Source: Jiella soli (GTDB lineage: Bacteria > Pseudomonadota > Alphaproteobacteria > Rhizobiales > Rhizobiaceae). Taken from it: DNA of 64,000 nucleotides. The DNA is taken from the NCBI RefSeq assembly GCF_020615385.1, contig NZ_JAJAVB010000027.1, positions 62,001 to 126,000 of the forward strand. Direction: 5' to 3'. Positions 34,400-46,484 of the stretch are shown piece after piece. A program made the translations under genes and the position numbers. Each line of letters begins with the position of its first letter. The first letter of the stretch is position 1. Under the pieces are notes generated by a model. The model was not told the DNA's origin, ran no database searches, and saw only the letters and a program-made list of their open reading frames with translations.

Positions 34400-35500
34400 T
34401 CAGGCTGCTGGAGGCGGCGCCTCTAGCTCTTCCTCCAGCCGGCGATCACGTAGCTGCGACACATGGTCGATGCCGTGCCGCTCCATGTAGCGCAGCATGC
34501 CGAGGAGGATGCGCGAGGGAAGCTTGGGGCCCCGGTAGACGAGACCGGTGTAGAGCTGGACGAGGTCGGCGCCCGCCTCGATCTTGCGGATCGCGCCCTT
34601 GGCCTCGTCGATGCCGCCGACGCCGATCAGCGGAAAGTCGGGCCCGACGGCGCGGCGGAACTTCGCCAGCACATAGGTCGAGCGATCGAGAAGCGGCGCG
34701 CCGGACAGGCCGCCCGCCTCCTCGGCCAGGGGTTCTCCCGGGACCTCGGCGCGCGACAGCGTCGTGTTGGAGACGATCAGCCCGTCGACCGCCCGCTTCT
34801 TCGCGGCCTCGGCGATCTCCCAAATCTGGTCCTCGGACAGATCCGGCGCGACCTTGACGAAGACCGGCTTGCGCTGGGAGGCCATCAGGGCGGCAAAGCC
34901 GTTGCGCGCCGCAACGACCGACTTCAGGAGACGGTCGAGATCGTCCCCGGACTGAAGGCTCCGCAGGCCCGGCGTGTTCGGCGAAGAGATGTTGATCGTC
35001 AGGTAGCTCGCAAAGCTCTCGAAGGCGTTCACCCCCTCGACATAGTCTGCGATGCGGTCCTCCGAATCCTTGTTCGCCCCGATATTCACGCCGACGATGC
35101 CGGCCTTGCGCGCGCGCGCGGCCATGCGCTCGACGGCCTCGGCATGGCCCTCATTGTTGAAGCCGAGCCGGTTGATGACCGCCCGGCTCTTCTCCAGCCG
35201 GAAGATCCGCGGCTTCGGATTGCCCTCCTGCGGGCGCGGCGTCAGCGTTCCGACCTCCACGAAGCCGAAGCCGAGCCGCAGCGCCGCATCCGGCACCTCG
35301 GCGTTCTTGTCGTAGCCGGCGGCAAGGCCGACGGGATTGGGAAAGGAGATGCCGGCGACGCGGGTGCGCAGCCGGTCGTCCACGGGAATGTCGATGCGCG
35401 GGACGAGGCCGCGCCTCAGCGCGTCGATCGACAGGCCGTGAACGCGTTCGGCGTCGAAGCGGAACAGCACCGGCCGCGCCAGCCGGTACCATTTGCTCAT
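34400..35500 (-). CDS. pyrD: Dihydroorotate dehydrogenase (quinone), class 2
   Basis: The 366-residue protein has the N-terminal amphipathic helix of membrane-associated class 2 enzymes (YRLARPVLFRFDAERVHGLSI), FMN-site motif FPNPVGLAAGYDKNAE, NRLGFNN, the catalytic-Ser region ISSPNTPGLRSLQ and the GGI...GADLVQLYT phosphate-binding end. It oxidises dihydroorotate to orotate and passes electrons to quinone in pyrimidine synthesis. Its ATG overlaps the stop of the DUF952 gene (ATGA), so both form an operon, as in many rhizobia. Confidence 0.97.
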   Translation of the reverse strand: MSKWYRLARPVLFRFDAERVHGLSIDALRRGLVPRIDIPVDDRLRTRVAGISFPNPVGLAAGYDKNAEVPDAALRLGFGFVEVGTLTPRPQEGNPKPRIFRLEKSRAVINRLGFNNEGHAEAVERMAARARKAGIVGVNIGANKDSEDRIADYVEGVNAFESFASYLTINISSPNTPGLRSLQSGDDLDRLLKSVVAARNGFAALMASQRKPVFVKVAPDLSEDQIWEIAEAAKKRAVDGLIVSNTTLSRAEVPGEPLAEEAGGLSGAPLLDRSTYVLAKFRRAVGPDFPLIGVGGIDEAKGAIRKIEAGADLVQLYTGLVYRGPKLPSRILLGMLRYMERHGIDHVSQLRDRRLEEELEAPPPAA

Positions 35501-35844
35501 CGCATCGAGCCCGGGAAGAGGTGGTACCCATCCGGCCCGAGCGGCAGATCCTCCATCCACAGGACGGCATCGAGCGTCAGGCTGCCGTAAAGATGCGGAA
35601 ACAGGGCGCCGCCGCGCGAAGGCTCCCATTTGAGCGCGTCGCCGAGCTTTTCAGGATCGACCGCGACCAGCACCAGGCCGTGCTGGCCGGAAAAATGCTT
35701 CGCCGCCGTCTCGCGCACCTGCGCGCTGGTGGAGAAGTGGATGTAGCCGTCGGCCTCGTCGACCGGCGCGCCGTTAAAGACACCCTCGGCCTCGGCCTTC
35801 TGCCACATGGCGCGCGGGACGATCTTGTAGATGGGCTGTTCCAT
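35497..35844 (-). CDS. DUF952-domain protein
   Basis: The 115-residue protein contains IYKIVPRAMWQKAEAEGVF, DGYIHFSTSAQVRETAAKHF and FPHLYGSL, which together mark the DUF952 family. These are small cytoplasmic proteins of unknown function, frequently upstream of pyrD in rhizobia, as here. The internal ATG at 35844 is chosen over the one at 35880 because the family begins at MEQPIYK. Confidence 0.85.
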   Translation of the reverse strand: MEQPIYKIVPRAMWQKAEAEGVFNGAPVDEADGYIHFSTSAQVRETAAKHFSGQHGLVLVAVDPEKLGDALKWEPSRGGALFPHLYGSLTLDAVLWMEDLPLGPDGYHLFPGSMR

Positions 35845-36010
35845 GGCGAAACCGTTGGCAAACAAAGCGGCAAACGTCAATTCCCGGCTCCGGTTGCCTT
35901 ATGCGCGACACGCCGAGCCGATACGCATCGCCATGACGCGCGGCGACAGCATCGCGCCGGAAGGCCCCGGCCAGCCGCCGCCCTTTCGCATCGCAGACCG
36001 GAGAGACACC

Positions 36011-36541
36011 ATGACCCGCCTTCGCAGCACGAGCCTTCTCGTCAGCCTCGCGGCCGCCTGTTCCACCGGGCTTACCGCCCCGGCCCTCGCGCAGTCCGGC
36101 ATCATCGATCCGCCGACCGGCCGCTACCAGATGATGCCGGTGGACGGCGGCGTCGCGCGCCTCGACACGGCGACGGGCACCGTCGAGCTCTGCCAGGCCA
36201 AGGGCGACCGGATGGTCTGCGGCGACACCTCCGGCCTCGCGCCCCTGCCGTCGGGATCCGCGCCGGCTCCCGATCTCGACGCCGAGGGCGACGCGGACAC
36301 GGAGACCACCGACCTTCAGGGCCGCCTCGACGCCCTCGATGACCGTGTTGCCGAGCTGGAAGCCGCCCAGCGGGACACCCTCAAGCTGCCCGACACCGAC
36401 GAGGCGATCACCCAGATGCACAAGCTGTTCCGCGGCTTTGCCGACATCGCCAAGGAACTCGACCGCGAGTTCAACGACGACCGCCGCGGCCCGCATGACG
36501 ACCGCCGGATGCTGCCGCAATACAAGGGCCCGACGCTGTAG
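36011..36541 (+). CDS. Exported hypothetical protein with short coiled coil
   Basis: The 176-residue protein has a signal peptide ending ...PALAQS, then a small domain TGRYQMMPVDGGVARLDTATGTVELC with two cysteines (near residues 64 and 74) that could pair. An acidic linker and a helical or coiled-coil region (LQGRLDALDDRVAELEAAQ) follow. The first part resembles small periplasmic proteins widespread in rhizobia. Function unknown. The ATG at 36011 gives a clean signal peptide. Confidence 0.7.
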   Translation: MTRLRSTSLLVSLAAACSTGLTAPALAQSGIIDPPTGRYQMMPVDGGVARLDTATGTVELCQAKGDRMVCGDTSGLAPLPSGSAPAPDLDAEGDADTETTDLQGRLDALDDRVAELEAAQRDTLKLPDTDEAITQMHKLFRGFADIAKELDREFNDDRRGPHDDRRMLPQYKGPTL

Positions 36542-36547
36542 GTCGCT

Positions 36548-37528
36548 TCACCCCAGCCCGGCCATCCGGTTCCGCAGGAAGGCTTCCTGGTCGTCCAGCG
36601 TCCTTTCGCCCGCCTTGCTCGGGAAGGCCTGGAAAACATGCGCGCCGCCGTTCGTGAGCGAGAGTTCGGCGCGGCTGCCGGATGTGGCCCAGCGCGTCGC
36701 CATGAACAGCGTGTCGTCGATCAGAAGGTCCGCCGTGCCGCAGGAGAACAGCGCCGCCGGCAGGCCGGAAAGGTCGGCATAGAGCGGCGAGACGGCCGGA
36801 TCCTTGAGACTGTAGCTGTCCGGCACGAAGCGCAGGACGAACTCCTTGATGTCGTCGGCATTCAGGACGAGCCGCTCTTCGCCGCAGCGGCGCACGCTCG
36901 GCGTGAGCGACAGGTCATAGCAGCCGGCGACGAGGTTCGCCGCCTTGAACGGCATCATCGCGTAGTCGTCGCGCAGCCGGATCAGCGTCAGGACGGACAG
37001 ATGCGCCCCCGCCGATTCGCCACCGATCGCCAGAAATCCGCGCGGCAGGTCGAGATGGCCGTTCGCCAACGCGACCGCCACGCTTGCGCAGTCATCCGGC
37101 GCGGCCGGAAAGGGATGCTCCGGCGCCAGGCGATACTCGACCGAGGCGACCGTCAGGCCGGTATGGTCGGCGAGCCGCCGCAGGCGTGGATCGCTTTCCT
37201 CTGCGCCGCCCCAGACCCAGCCGCCGCCATGAATGTGCAGAAAGGTGCCTCGTGTCTGCCCGTCGGAGGGTCTCAAGACCCGGATCTGGATGGCCCGGCC
37301 GGCCGGGCCGAAATGGGTGATCGTCTCGGCCGCCCGGTCTTTCGGCGCGGCGGGAAACGTCCCCTTCCCCTCCTTGCGCATCCGGCGCACCTGGTCGATC
37401 GGCATCGCCCACGGATCGGGCCGCGTCTTCTGATCGGCCACGATCTTCCGGTTGAGCGCGGCGAGTTCCGGATCGACCTCTTCCGGATCAAAGGCCGCCG
37501 GATCGATCGAAAGTCGCTGCGTTGCCAT
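36548..37528 (-). CDS. Alpha/beta-hydrolase of the hormone-sensitive lipase family
   Basis: The 326-residue enzyme has the oxyanion motif HIHGGGWVWG, the nucleophile GGESAGAHL and a C-terminal GGAHVFQ with the catalytic His. This is the HSL/family IV esterase group, which hydrolyses short-chain esters. The start MATQRLS at 37528 is used; an ATG one codon earlier is equivalent. Confidence 0.9.
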   Translation of the reverse strand: MATQRLSIDPAAFDPEEVDPELAALNRKIVADQKTRPDPWAMPIDQVRRMRKEGKGTFPAAPKDRAAETITHFGPAGRAIQIRVLRPSDGQTRGTFLHIHGGGWVWGGAEESDPRLRRLADHTGLTVASVEYRLAPEHPFPAAPDDCASVAVALANGHLDLPRGFLAIGGESAGAHLSVLTLIRLRDDYAMMPFKAANLVAGCYDLSLTPSVRRCGEERLVLNADDIKEFVLRFVPDSYSLKDPAVSPLYADLSGLPAALFSCGTADLLIDDTLFMATRWATSGSRAELSLTNGGAHVFQAFPSKAGERTLDDQEAFLRNRMAGLG

Positions 37529-39947
<2,419 letters not shown>

Positions 39948-39952
39948 CAGCC

Positions 39953-40957
39953 ATGCGGGTGACCGTTTTCGGCGCGGGGGTGTTGGGGCTCACCTGCGCC
40001 GTGGCGCTCGCCGAGCGCGGCTTTTCAGTCGTGCTCGGCGAGCGCTCCGAGCCCCTCGGCAGCGGGGCCGCCTCCTGGCTCGCCGGCGGCATGCTCGCGC
40101 CCTTCTGCGAGGGCGAGACGGCCGAGGAGCCGGTCGTCCGACTTGGACAGCAGGCGGCGAACTGGTGGGAGAAGCGCGTGCCGGGCGTTGCCCGGCGCGG
40201 CACGCTGGTCGTGGCGCCAGCCCGCGACGCGGCGGAGCTTCGCCGTCTCGCCGGGCAGACGGAGCACCACCGATGGCTGGACGAAGCCGCGCTCGCGGCC
40301 CTGGAGCCGGATCTTGCCGGCCGCTTCCGCCGCGGCCTCTTCTTCGCCGAGGAGGCGCATCTCGATCCGCGCCAGGCGATGGCAGCGCTGGCCGACCGGC
40401 TGAGGAACCTTGGCGGCACGATCGTCTTCGGCGCCGACCATCTGGACGTCTCGCCGCACGGCCTGATCGTCGACTGCCGGGGCTTTGCAGCAAGGGACGC
40501 CCTGCCGGATCTGAGGCCGGTCAAGGGCGAGATGCTGCTCCTGCGCACGGGCGACATCACGCTCTCGCGCCCGGTCCGGCTCGCCCATCCGCGCACGCCG
40601 GCCTATGTGGTGCCGCGGGGTGGCGGGCTGTTCATGATCGGCGCGACCATGGTCGAGGCGGGGGACCGGCGGGTTACCGCGCGCGGCGTCGCCTCGCTGC
40701 TCAATGCCGCCTATGCGCTGCACCCCGCCTTCGCCGAGGCGGAGCTGGTCGAGACCGGGGCGGACCTGCGCCCGGCCTTTCCCGACAATATGCCGCGCCT
40801 TCGCCGGCGCGGGTGCACCCTCTTCGTCAACGGCGTCTATCGCCACGGCTTCCTGCTCGCGCCGGCGCTTGCCGAGATGGTGGCCGAGGCCGTCGCCGAC
40901 CCCGATTCCAGACCGGAGCTGATGGATGAAGATCATCGTGAACGGCGAACGGCGTGA
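39953..40957 (+). CDS. thiO: Glycine oxidase ThiO
   Basis: The 334-residue FAD enzyme has the dinucleotide motif VFGAGVLGLTCAVALAERG and, further on, CRGFAARDALPDLRPVKGEM and the C-terminal VNGVYRHGFLLAPALAE, as in ThiO. It oxidises glycine to dehydroglycine, the nitrogen donor for the thiazole ring. It starts 5 bases after thiC and overlaps thiS by 32 bases. Confidence 0.93.
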   Translation: MRVTVFGAGVLGLTCAVALAERGFSVVLGERSEPLGSGAASWLAGGMLAPFCEGETAEEPVVRLGQQAANWWEKRVPGVARRGTLVVAPARDAAELRRLAGQTEHHRWLDEAALAALEPDLAGRFRRGLFFAEEAHLDPRQAMAALADRLRNLGGTIVFGADHLDVSPHGLIVDCRGFAARDALPDLRPVKGEMLLLRTGDITLSRPVRLAHPRTPAYVVPRGGGLFMIGATMVEAGDRRVTARGVASLLNAAYALHPAFAEAELVETGADLRPAFPDNMPRLRRRGCTLFVNGVYRHGFLLAPALAEMVAEAVADPDSRPELMDEDHRERRTA

Positions 40958-41123
40958 GGCCGAAGCCGTGACGCTCGCCGCCCTCCTTCTCGACCTCGGA
41001 TATGAGGGCGCGATCGTCGCGACCGCGATCAATGGCGACTTCGTGCCGGCGAGCGACCGCGAGGCGCAGCCGCTCGGCGACGGCGACAGGGTCGAGATCC
41101 TCGCGCCGATGCAGGGGGGCTGA
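40926..41123 (+). CDS. thiS: Sulfur carrier protein ThiS
   Basis: The 65-residue protein has the beta-grasp pattern [21 protein letters not shown]...[16 protein letters not shown] and ends in the essential Gly-Gly (PMQGG), which is adenylated and converted to a thiocarboxylate. It donates sulfur to ThiG. It overlaps the 3' end of thiO by 32 bases in another frame and precedes thiG by four bases. Confidence 0.95.
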   Translation: MKIIVNGERREAEAVTLAALLLDLGYEGAIVATAINGDFVPASDREAQPLGDGDRVEILAPMQGG

Positions 41124-41127
41124 GCCG

Positions 41128-41901
41128 ATGCCGACCCTCTACGGCACCGAACTTACCTCGCGCCTCTTCCTCGGCACCGCGCAGTATCCCTCGCCAAAGA
41201 TCCTCGCCGACGCCGTCGAGGCCTCCGGCGCCGAGGTGGTAACAGTCTCGGTGCGCCGCGAGACGGGCGGTCACCTCGCCGGGCAGGAATTCTGGAGACT
41301 GATCCGGCAGCTCGGCGTGCGCGTCCTGCCGAACACCGCCGGCTGCTTCAGCGTCAAGGAGGCGGTGACGACGGCCAGGATGGCGCGCGAACTCTTCGGG
41401 ACCGACTGGATCAAGCTCGAGGTCGTCGCCGACGAGGACACGCTCGCGCCCGATGTCTTCGGCCTCGTCGATGCGGCGGATAAGCTCGTCGCGGAGGGCT
41501 TCAAGGTCTTCCCCTATACGACCGAGGACGTCGGCGTCGCAGAGCGGCTGGTCGAGGCCGGCTGCGAGGTCCTGATGCCCTGGGGCGCGCCGATCGGGAC
41601 GGGGCGCGGCCTTGCCAATCCCGCTGGGTTGAAGACCCTGCGCGCGCGCTTTCCCGACCTTCCCCTCGTCGTCGACGCCGGCATCGGACTGTCGTCCCAT
41701 GCAGCCGAGGCGATGGAGCTCGGCTATGATGCGGTCCTCCTCAACACCGCCGTCGCCAAGGCCGGCGATCCCGTCAAGATGGCCCGGGCCTTCGCGCGGA
41801 GCATCGAAGCCGGGCGCCTCGCCTATGAAGCGGAGCCGATGGAGCCGCGCGACATGGCCGCGCCCTCGACGCCGATGCTCGGCCGGGCGGTGTTCGAATG
41901 A
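41128..41901 (+). CDS. thiG: Thiazole synthase ThiG
   Basis: The 257-residue enzyme has a TIM-barrel with [33 protein letters not shown] (active-site Lys), [16 protein letters not shown] and [19 protein letters not shown], all typical of ThiG. It joins deoxyxylulose phosphate, the ThiO product and ThiS sulfur into the thiazole phosphate. Its stop overlaps the thiE start (ATGA). Confidence 0.97.
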   Translation: MPTLYGTELTSRLFLGTAQYPSPKILADAVEASGAEVVTVSVRRETGGHLAGQEFWRLIRQLGVRVLPNTAGCFSVKEAVTTARMARELFGTDWIKLEVVADEDTLAPDVFGLVDAADKLVAEGFKVFPYTTEDVGVAERLVEAGCEVLMPWGAPIGTGRGLANPAGLKTLRARFPDLPLVVDAGIGLSSHAAEAMELGYDAVLLNTAVAKAGDPVKMARAFARSIEAGRLAYEAEPMEPRDMAAPSTPMLGRAVFE

Positions 41902-42533
41902 GGCTCGCCGGAAGCCGGGAGCAGATCGATCCGTTCTATCCGATCGTCCCGTCGGCCGACTGGGTGGCGCGTCTGGTACCGCTCGGGGTCAGGCTGATCC
42001 AGCTCCGTGTCAAGGACGGGACCGAGGCCGAGATCCGGGCCGAGATCCGCCGCGCCCGCGGCGACTGCGCGGCGCAAGACTGCGTTCTCGTCGTCAATGA
42101 TCACTGGCGCCTCGCCATCGAGGAAGGCTGCGGCTTCGTCCATCTCGGCCAGGAAGACCTCGACACCGCCGACGTTCCGGCGATCCGCGCCGCCGGGCTC
42201 TCGCTCGGCCTCTCGACCCACGACCATGAGGAACTCGCCCGCGCCCTCGCCTTCGCGCCCGATTACGTCGCGCTGGGGCCGGTCTATCCGACGACCCTGA
42301 AGGCGATGCGCTTCGCGCCGCAGGGGCTGGAGCGTGTCACCGAATGGAAGCACCGGATCGGCCCGATCCCGCTGGTGGCGATCGGCGGCTTCACGCTGGA
42401 ACGGACGGAAGCGGCGTTCGCGGCCGGCGCGGACATCGTCTCCGTCGTGTCGGACATCGTCGGTGCGGACGATCCGGAGGCGCGGACGCGGGAATGGCTC
42501 GCTGCGACGCGGGCGGATGCGGCCTGTGGTTGA
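41898..42533 (+). CDS. thiE: Thiamine-phosphate synthase ThiE
   Basis: The 211-residue TIM-barrel enzyme couples HMP-PP with the thiazole phosphate. Visible motifs are [51 protein letters not shown] and [10 protein letters not shown]. It overlaps thiG by four bases. The inverted-repeat element that follows separates it from thiD. Confidence 0.95.
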   Translation: MRLAGSREQIDPFYPIVPSADWVARLVPLGVRLIQLRVKDGTEAEIRAEIRRARGDCAAQDCVLVVNDHWRLAIEEGCGFVHLGQEDLDTADVPAIRAAGLSLGLSTHDHEELARALAFAPDYVALGPVYPTTLKAMRFAPQGLERVTEWKHRIGPIPLVAIGGFTLERTEAAFAAGADIVSVVSDIVGADDPEARTREWLAATRADAACG

Positions 42534-42576
42534 CATTGGGTCGAAACCGGCGAACGTGATGCCTGACGCGAGCGTT

Positions 42577-42752
42577 CCACCCCCCTCTGCCTGCCGGTAT
42601 CTCCCCCACAAGGGGGGAGATCATTTCGCACGAGCGGTATCGGCTATTCGCAGCAGGTCTTGTTCGCCTGAGCATTGGCGGAAGCGATCGGACGCAGAAG
42701 TTGCCGATCTCTCCCCTTGTGGGGGAGATGCCGGCAGGCAGAGGGGGGTATA
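42577..42752. repeat. Large inverted-repeat element between thiE and thiD
   Basis: The arms, about 45 bases each (42578-42622 and 42706-42751), are nearly perfect complements. Both contain CCCCTCTGCCTGCCGG and CTCCCCCACAAGGGG on one strand or the other, and they flank ~83 bases. Such CTCCCCC/GGGGGAG units recur between genes in many rhizobial genomes (from memory). The transcript would fold into a long hairpin and could weaken read-through from thiE to thiD. Confidence 0.8.
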
Positions 42753-42794
42753 CGACCGGCGTGTCGGACGACGTGTCTCCTACGAGAGGCATCA

Positions 42795-43556
42795 TTGCTA
42801 GCGACCGATCGCCCGAACGTCCTCGTCATCGCCGGCTCCGACTCCAGCGGCGGCGCCGGCATCGTGCGCGACGTCGCGACGCTCGCGGAGATGGGCGCCT
42901 CTGCCGCACTCGCCGTCACGGCTGTGACTGCACAGACCGATGCCGGCGTGAGCGCCGTTCACATGATACCGCCCGGCGTGGTCGCGGAGCAGGTTGCCGC
43001 CGCGCTCACCAGCGGCGAAGTTGGTGCCGTGAAGATCGGCATGCTCGGCTCGGCGGAGATCGTTCGGGCGGTCGCGGCCGCGCTCGGCGAGCATGCCGCC
43101 GGCATCCTCGTTGTTCTCGACCCGGTCCTTGCCTCTTCGTCTGGCCGCACCCTGCTCGACGACGCCGGTCGGGAGGAACTGACGAAGGCGCTCCTGCCAC
43201 TGACGACACTGCTAACCCCGAACCTGCCGGAGGCCGCGATCCTGACCGGCATGCCGCCTGCAGCAGACGAGGACGAGATGATCGCGCAGGCGCACCGGCT
43301 CCTCGATCTGGGGCTGCGCGCGGTCCTCATGAAGGGCGGCCATGGCGGCGGAGCGGAGGCGGTCGACATTCTCGTTCGCCGGGGGAAGCCCCCGCTGCGC
43401 CTCGCCTCGCCTCGCCTCACGGGGACGCTGCGCGGGACCGGCTGCCTCCTCGCCTCGGCGATCGCCGGCGGGCTGGCGAGAGGCCTGCCGCTCACGGAGG
43501 CCTGCCGCTCCGCCAAACAGAGGCTGGACATCGCCTTCGCTTCCGCTGCGACTTGA
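42795..43556 (+). CDS. thiD: Hydroxymethylpyrimidine / phosphomethylpyrimidine kinase
   Basis: The 253-residue ribokinase-fold enzyme has VLVIAGSDSSGGAGI at the N-terminus, VTAVTAQ, VLDPVLASSSG, TPNLPEAAILTG, LMKGGHGGG and GTLRGTGCLLASAIA, typical of ThiD. It phosphorylates HMP twice to supply ThiE. The likely start is the TTG at 42795 with GAGAGG before it; longer frames run into the inverted repeat. Confidence 0.94.
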   Translation: MLATDRPNVLVIAGSDSSGGAGIVRDVATLAEMGASAALAVTAVTAQTDAGVSAVHMIPPGVVAEQVAAALTSGEVGAVKIGMLGSAEIVRAVAAALGEHAAGILVVLDPVLASSSGRTLLDDAGREELTKALLPLTTLLTPNLPEAAILTGMPPAADEDEMIAQAHRLLDLGLRAVLMKGGHGGGAEAVDILVRRGKPPLRLASPRLTGTLRGTGCLLASAIAGGLARGLPLTEACRSAKQRLDIAFASAAT

Positions 43557-43631
43557 CGCCGAAACGGCGGACGGGCCGCACTCGCGCCCGTCCTTGAAAT
43601 TTCAGCCAGGAAAGTCCTGCTGCGGCTTGGG

Positions 43632-46484
43632 TCAGCTATCGCCCTTCGCCTTGCGCCATGCGGCGATCGCCCCTTGCGTGCCCGGCCCGAGCACGCCGTC
43701 CACACCGCCCTGGTAGAAGCCCTCGTTCTTGAGATAGCTCTGGATCGCCTGGCGGATCGAAAGGTCGAAGGACTGCCCTGCCCCCGTCACGATGAAGGAT
43801 TCGGCATCGGCGTCGCCGAAGAGAAGTCCCTTCATCATGTCGGCCACGGCGGCGGGCGGGTTCGGCGTCTCGCCGCCGAGGGCCAGTGCGTTCATGAAGC
43901 CGACATAGAAGTGGCCGCTCGGCACGTCCTTGGCAGCCGCCTGCCGGAAGTAGTCGAGCGCTCGGGCATAGTCGACCTCGCCGCCCTGGCCGCGATAGGC
44001 CATCTTCCCGAGCTCGGTCAGCGCCTCCGGCACGCCGAAATCGGCCGCCTCGGAGAACATCTGCGAGGCGCCGGGGTAGTCGACAGGGATCACCGTGCCG
44101 TTCACCTTCTCGACGCCGAGCCAGTATTTGGCGAAGCCGTTGCCCTGCGCAGCCGAGGCCTGCAGGAGCTTGACCGCCTCCTTCTCGTCGGCCTGAACGC
44201 CGCGGCCGTCGTAATAGGCGAGAGCGAGTTCGTATTGCGCCACCGCCTGGCCGGCATCGGCGGCCTCGCGATAAAGACGCGCGGCATCGTCGTTGCGGCC
44301 GGCTGCCTGATAGGCCCGGCCGAGTTCGAAGGTGATGCGCGGCTCGTTCGGCGCAGCCGCATGGGCGGCCTCGCAGGCGGGGATCGCCTGGGCGTGGTCG
44401 ATATCTGTCGGCGATTTGACGCCTTCGATTCCCGCAGGCTTGCTCGGATCGTCGGTATCCGCGGCCAGGGTGTCGCATGCGGAGACCACCGCGGCGACAC
44501 CGCCGCCTGGCGCTTCGGGCGCTTCGGGCGCAGCCGGCAAGGCCGGAGCGACGGGACCGCCGGGCGCGGCGGGCAATTGCGGCTCGCTCGGCGCGGCACC
44601 GCCCGGATCGCGCAGCAGCGCCAACTGCAGCGGGATCGGCGGGGCGCCGTTGACGGAGAGGCTGGGATTGAGCGCGCCCAGGGCGTCCATCGGATCGCTC
44701 CCACCGAATAGGCTCGCGGCGAACACGGTCATCGCCAGGGGCTGGGCCGGTTCGAGGCTGATCGCGATCGACTGCGGCTGGGCGAGGAAATTGCGGATCG
44801 CCTCGGAGACGGTCGTCGCCAGCGCCTCGCTTCCGGTGGCCTCCTGCACGCTCTGCTTGACGACGGTCGGAATGGCCGCGGCGAAGAGTTGCGGATCGAT
44901 GTTCTGGGTGGCGGCAGCCATGGCCAGCGCCCGTCCCGTCAGGGACTGATCGACATATTCGAGCCTGGCGCTGCGCAGCGCGGTGGCGAGCGATTCCAGC
45001 CCGGCGGTCTCGTCGCCGCTTGCCAGGGCGCTTCTCATCGCGGACGTATCGACATTGTCGAAGACGGCCTGGAGGCGGAACTGGCCGCCATCCTTCAGAC
45101 CGAACTGCTGGCGCAGATCCAGGGCCTTGGTCTCGCGATTGTGGTCGAGCACGAGATCGAAGTCGAAGCCGAAGGGATCGTAGCCGAGCCTCTGGACGTC
45201 GGCGAGGTTGGTTTCGCTCGCCGCGGCGATCTGCGCGGCCGAGAAGGACAGGTTCGAGATCGTCGCCACCAGCGAGGCCGGAACATTGTCGCTGGTTCCG
45301 GATACGCTGAGGGCTGCCGAAGCCATGGTGAACAGCGGACCTGCCGGATCATAGCCGGTGACGCCGGACACAGTGACGCCGTCGGCGGAGACCGAGCCCA
45401 GCCGATCGCCTGCGATCGTCCCGCCCGTTGCGGCGAGATAGGGCTTGTCGAAGACCATCATGTCGATTGTGGCGACCCTGTCGTCGGGTCCGAGCGCACC
45501 GACTTCGCGGATGCTGCCGTTTCGAAGCAGCAGCGCCGAGGCCTGCAGGCTCCCGTCGGGAAGCGTCACCGGCGCAACGAGGCGGCCCTCCGCGAAGGTG
45601 ATCCCGCTCCAGCTCGGCTGCCCATCGTCCTTGGTCATGCGCAGATTGGTCATCACCACGTCCGTGCCGGACATGGTGGCGCCGTCATAACGGACCTTCG
45701 GCGAGAACTGGCTCTGCATCGGCGGCAGCTCGTTGATGCGCGAGACGAAAGTCTCGGCGAGCATCTGCGCCTGCTCGATGACGGGCGCACCCGGCGCCGG
45801 CGACGCGCCGAACGGGTCGTCGGCCGTCGGTCCGGTATCGGCGCCGGTCTGCGCACCCGGTTCGGGCGCGAACGGATCGGGCGCGCGGCTGCCGGAGCCG
45901 ATGTCCGTTGTGGCGCGCGGAGCCGGCGTTGCGCCGAACGGATTGTCGGCGGTCCCGGAGTCGGGTGCTGCCGGCGCAGCCGGCGGCGGCGTGCCGACCG
46001 GATTTTCCGAGGCGGTGCCGCTGTCGGACGTCGCAGGCGGCGTTCCCAAGGGGTTTCCGGCGGTTCCGGTGCCCGGCTCGGCCGGGGCGGCCGGCGGCGA
46101 ACCGAACGGGTTCTGCGAGACCGAGCCGAGCCCCTCGTCGGGGATCGGTTGGAGGGTCGGCGCGGCATCGACTGCCGGGGCCGGGGCTGCCGTAGCGGCG
46201 GGCGCTGCCGGCGCGGCCGGCGCGGCCGCGACGCCGCCGAGCTTGTCCCTCAGGATCCTGGCGAAGGACGCATAGGGACAATTGGCAAACTCGTCGATAT
46301 GCGCCTGATAGGCGTCCGGCGTGTTGATTTCCCGGGCGATCTCGAAATGCGCCTTGGCTTCACCGCAATCCGTGGGCTGGGCCAGTCTCGGCCCGTTCTG
46401 AGCCACGGCGCCCCCCGGCAGAACGAGGGCAGAAGCGGCGGCCGACAGAAGGGCGGCGAACCCGATGCGTCTCACGGCGGTCAT
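43632..46484 (-). CDS. Exported Sel1-repeat and peptidoglycan-binding protein
   Basis: The 950-residue protein has a signal peptide (LLSAAASALVLPGGAVAQ). A low-complexity Pro/Gly/Ala region (~residues 90-235) follows with repeated NPFG-x-PPA units. A ~450-residue middle part looks beta-rich with no family I know. Sel1-like TPR repeats (~695-870; for example AQYELALAYYDGRGVQADEKEAVKLLQ) come next, and a C-terminal peptidoglycan-binding domain GFYQGGVDGVLGPGTQGAIAAW. It is probably a periplasmic scaffold anchored to the wall. It shares strand with the WD40 gene upstream but is 406 bases away. Confidence 0.85.
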   Translation of the reverse strand: MTAVRRIGFAALLSAAASALVLPGGAVAQNGPRLAQPTDCGEAKAHFEIAREINTPDAYQAHIDEFANCPYASFARILRDKLGGVAAAPAAPAAPAATAAPAPAVDAAPTLQPIPDEGLGSVSQNPFGSPPAAPAEPGTGTAGNPLGTPPATSDSGTASENPVGTPPPAAPAAPDSGTADNPFGATPAPRATTDIGSGSRAPDPFAPEPGAQTGADTGPTADDPFGASPAPGAPVIEQAQMLAETFVSRINELPPMQSQFSPKVRYDGATMSGTDVVMTNLRMTKDDGQPSWSGITFAEGRLVAPVTLPDGSLQASALLLRNGSIREVGALGPDDRVATIDMMVFDKPYLAATGGTIAGDRLGSVSADGVTVSGVTGYDPAGPLFTMASAALSVSGTSDNVPASLVATISNLSFSAAQIAAASETNLADVQRLGYDPFGFDFDLVLDHNRETKALDLRQQFGLKDGGQFRLQAVFDNVDTSAMRSALASGDETAGLESLATALRSARLEYVDQSLTGRALAMAAATQNIDPQLFAAAIPTVVKQSVQEATGSEALATTVSEAIRNFLAQPQSIAISLEPAQPLAMTVFAASLFGGSDPMDALGALNPSLSVNGAPPIPLQLALLRDPGGAAPSEPQLPAAPGGPVAPALPAAPEAPEAPGGGVAAVVSACDTLAADTDDPSKPAGIEGVKSPTDIDHAQAIPACEAAHAAAPNEPRITFELGRAYQAAGRNDDAARLYREAADAGQAVAQYELALAYYDGRGVQADEKEAVKLLQASAAQGNGFAKYWLGVEKVNGTVIPVDYPGASQMFSEAADFGVPEALTELGKMAYRGQGGEVDYARALDYFRQAAAKDVPSGHFYVGFMNALALGGETPNPPAAVADMMKGLLFGDADAESFIVTGAGQSFDLSIRQAIQSYLKNEGFYQGGVDGVLGPGTQGAIAAWRKAKGDS

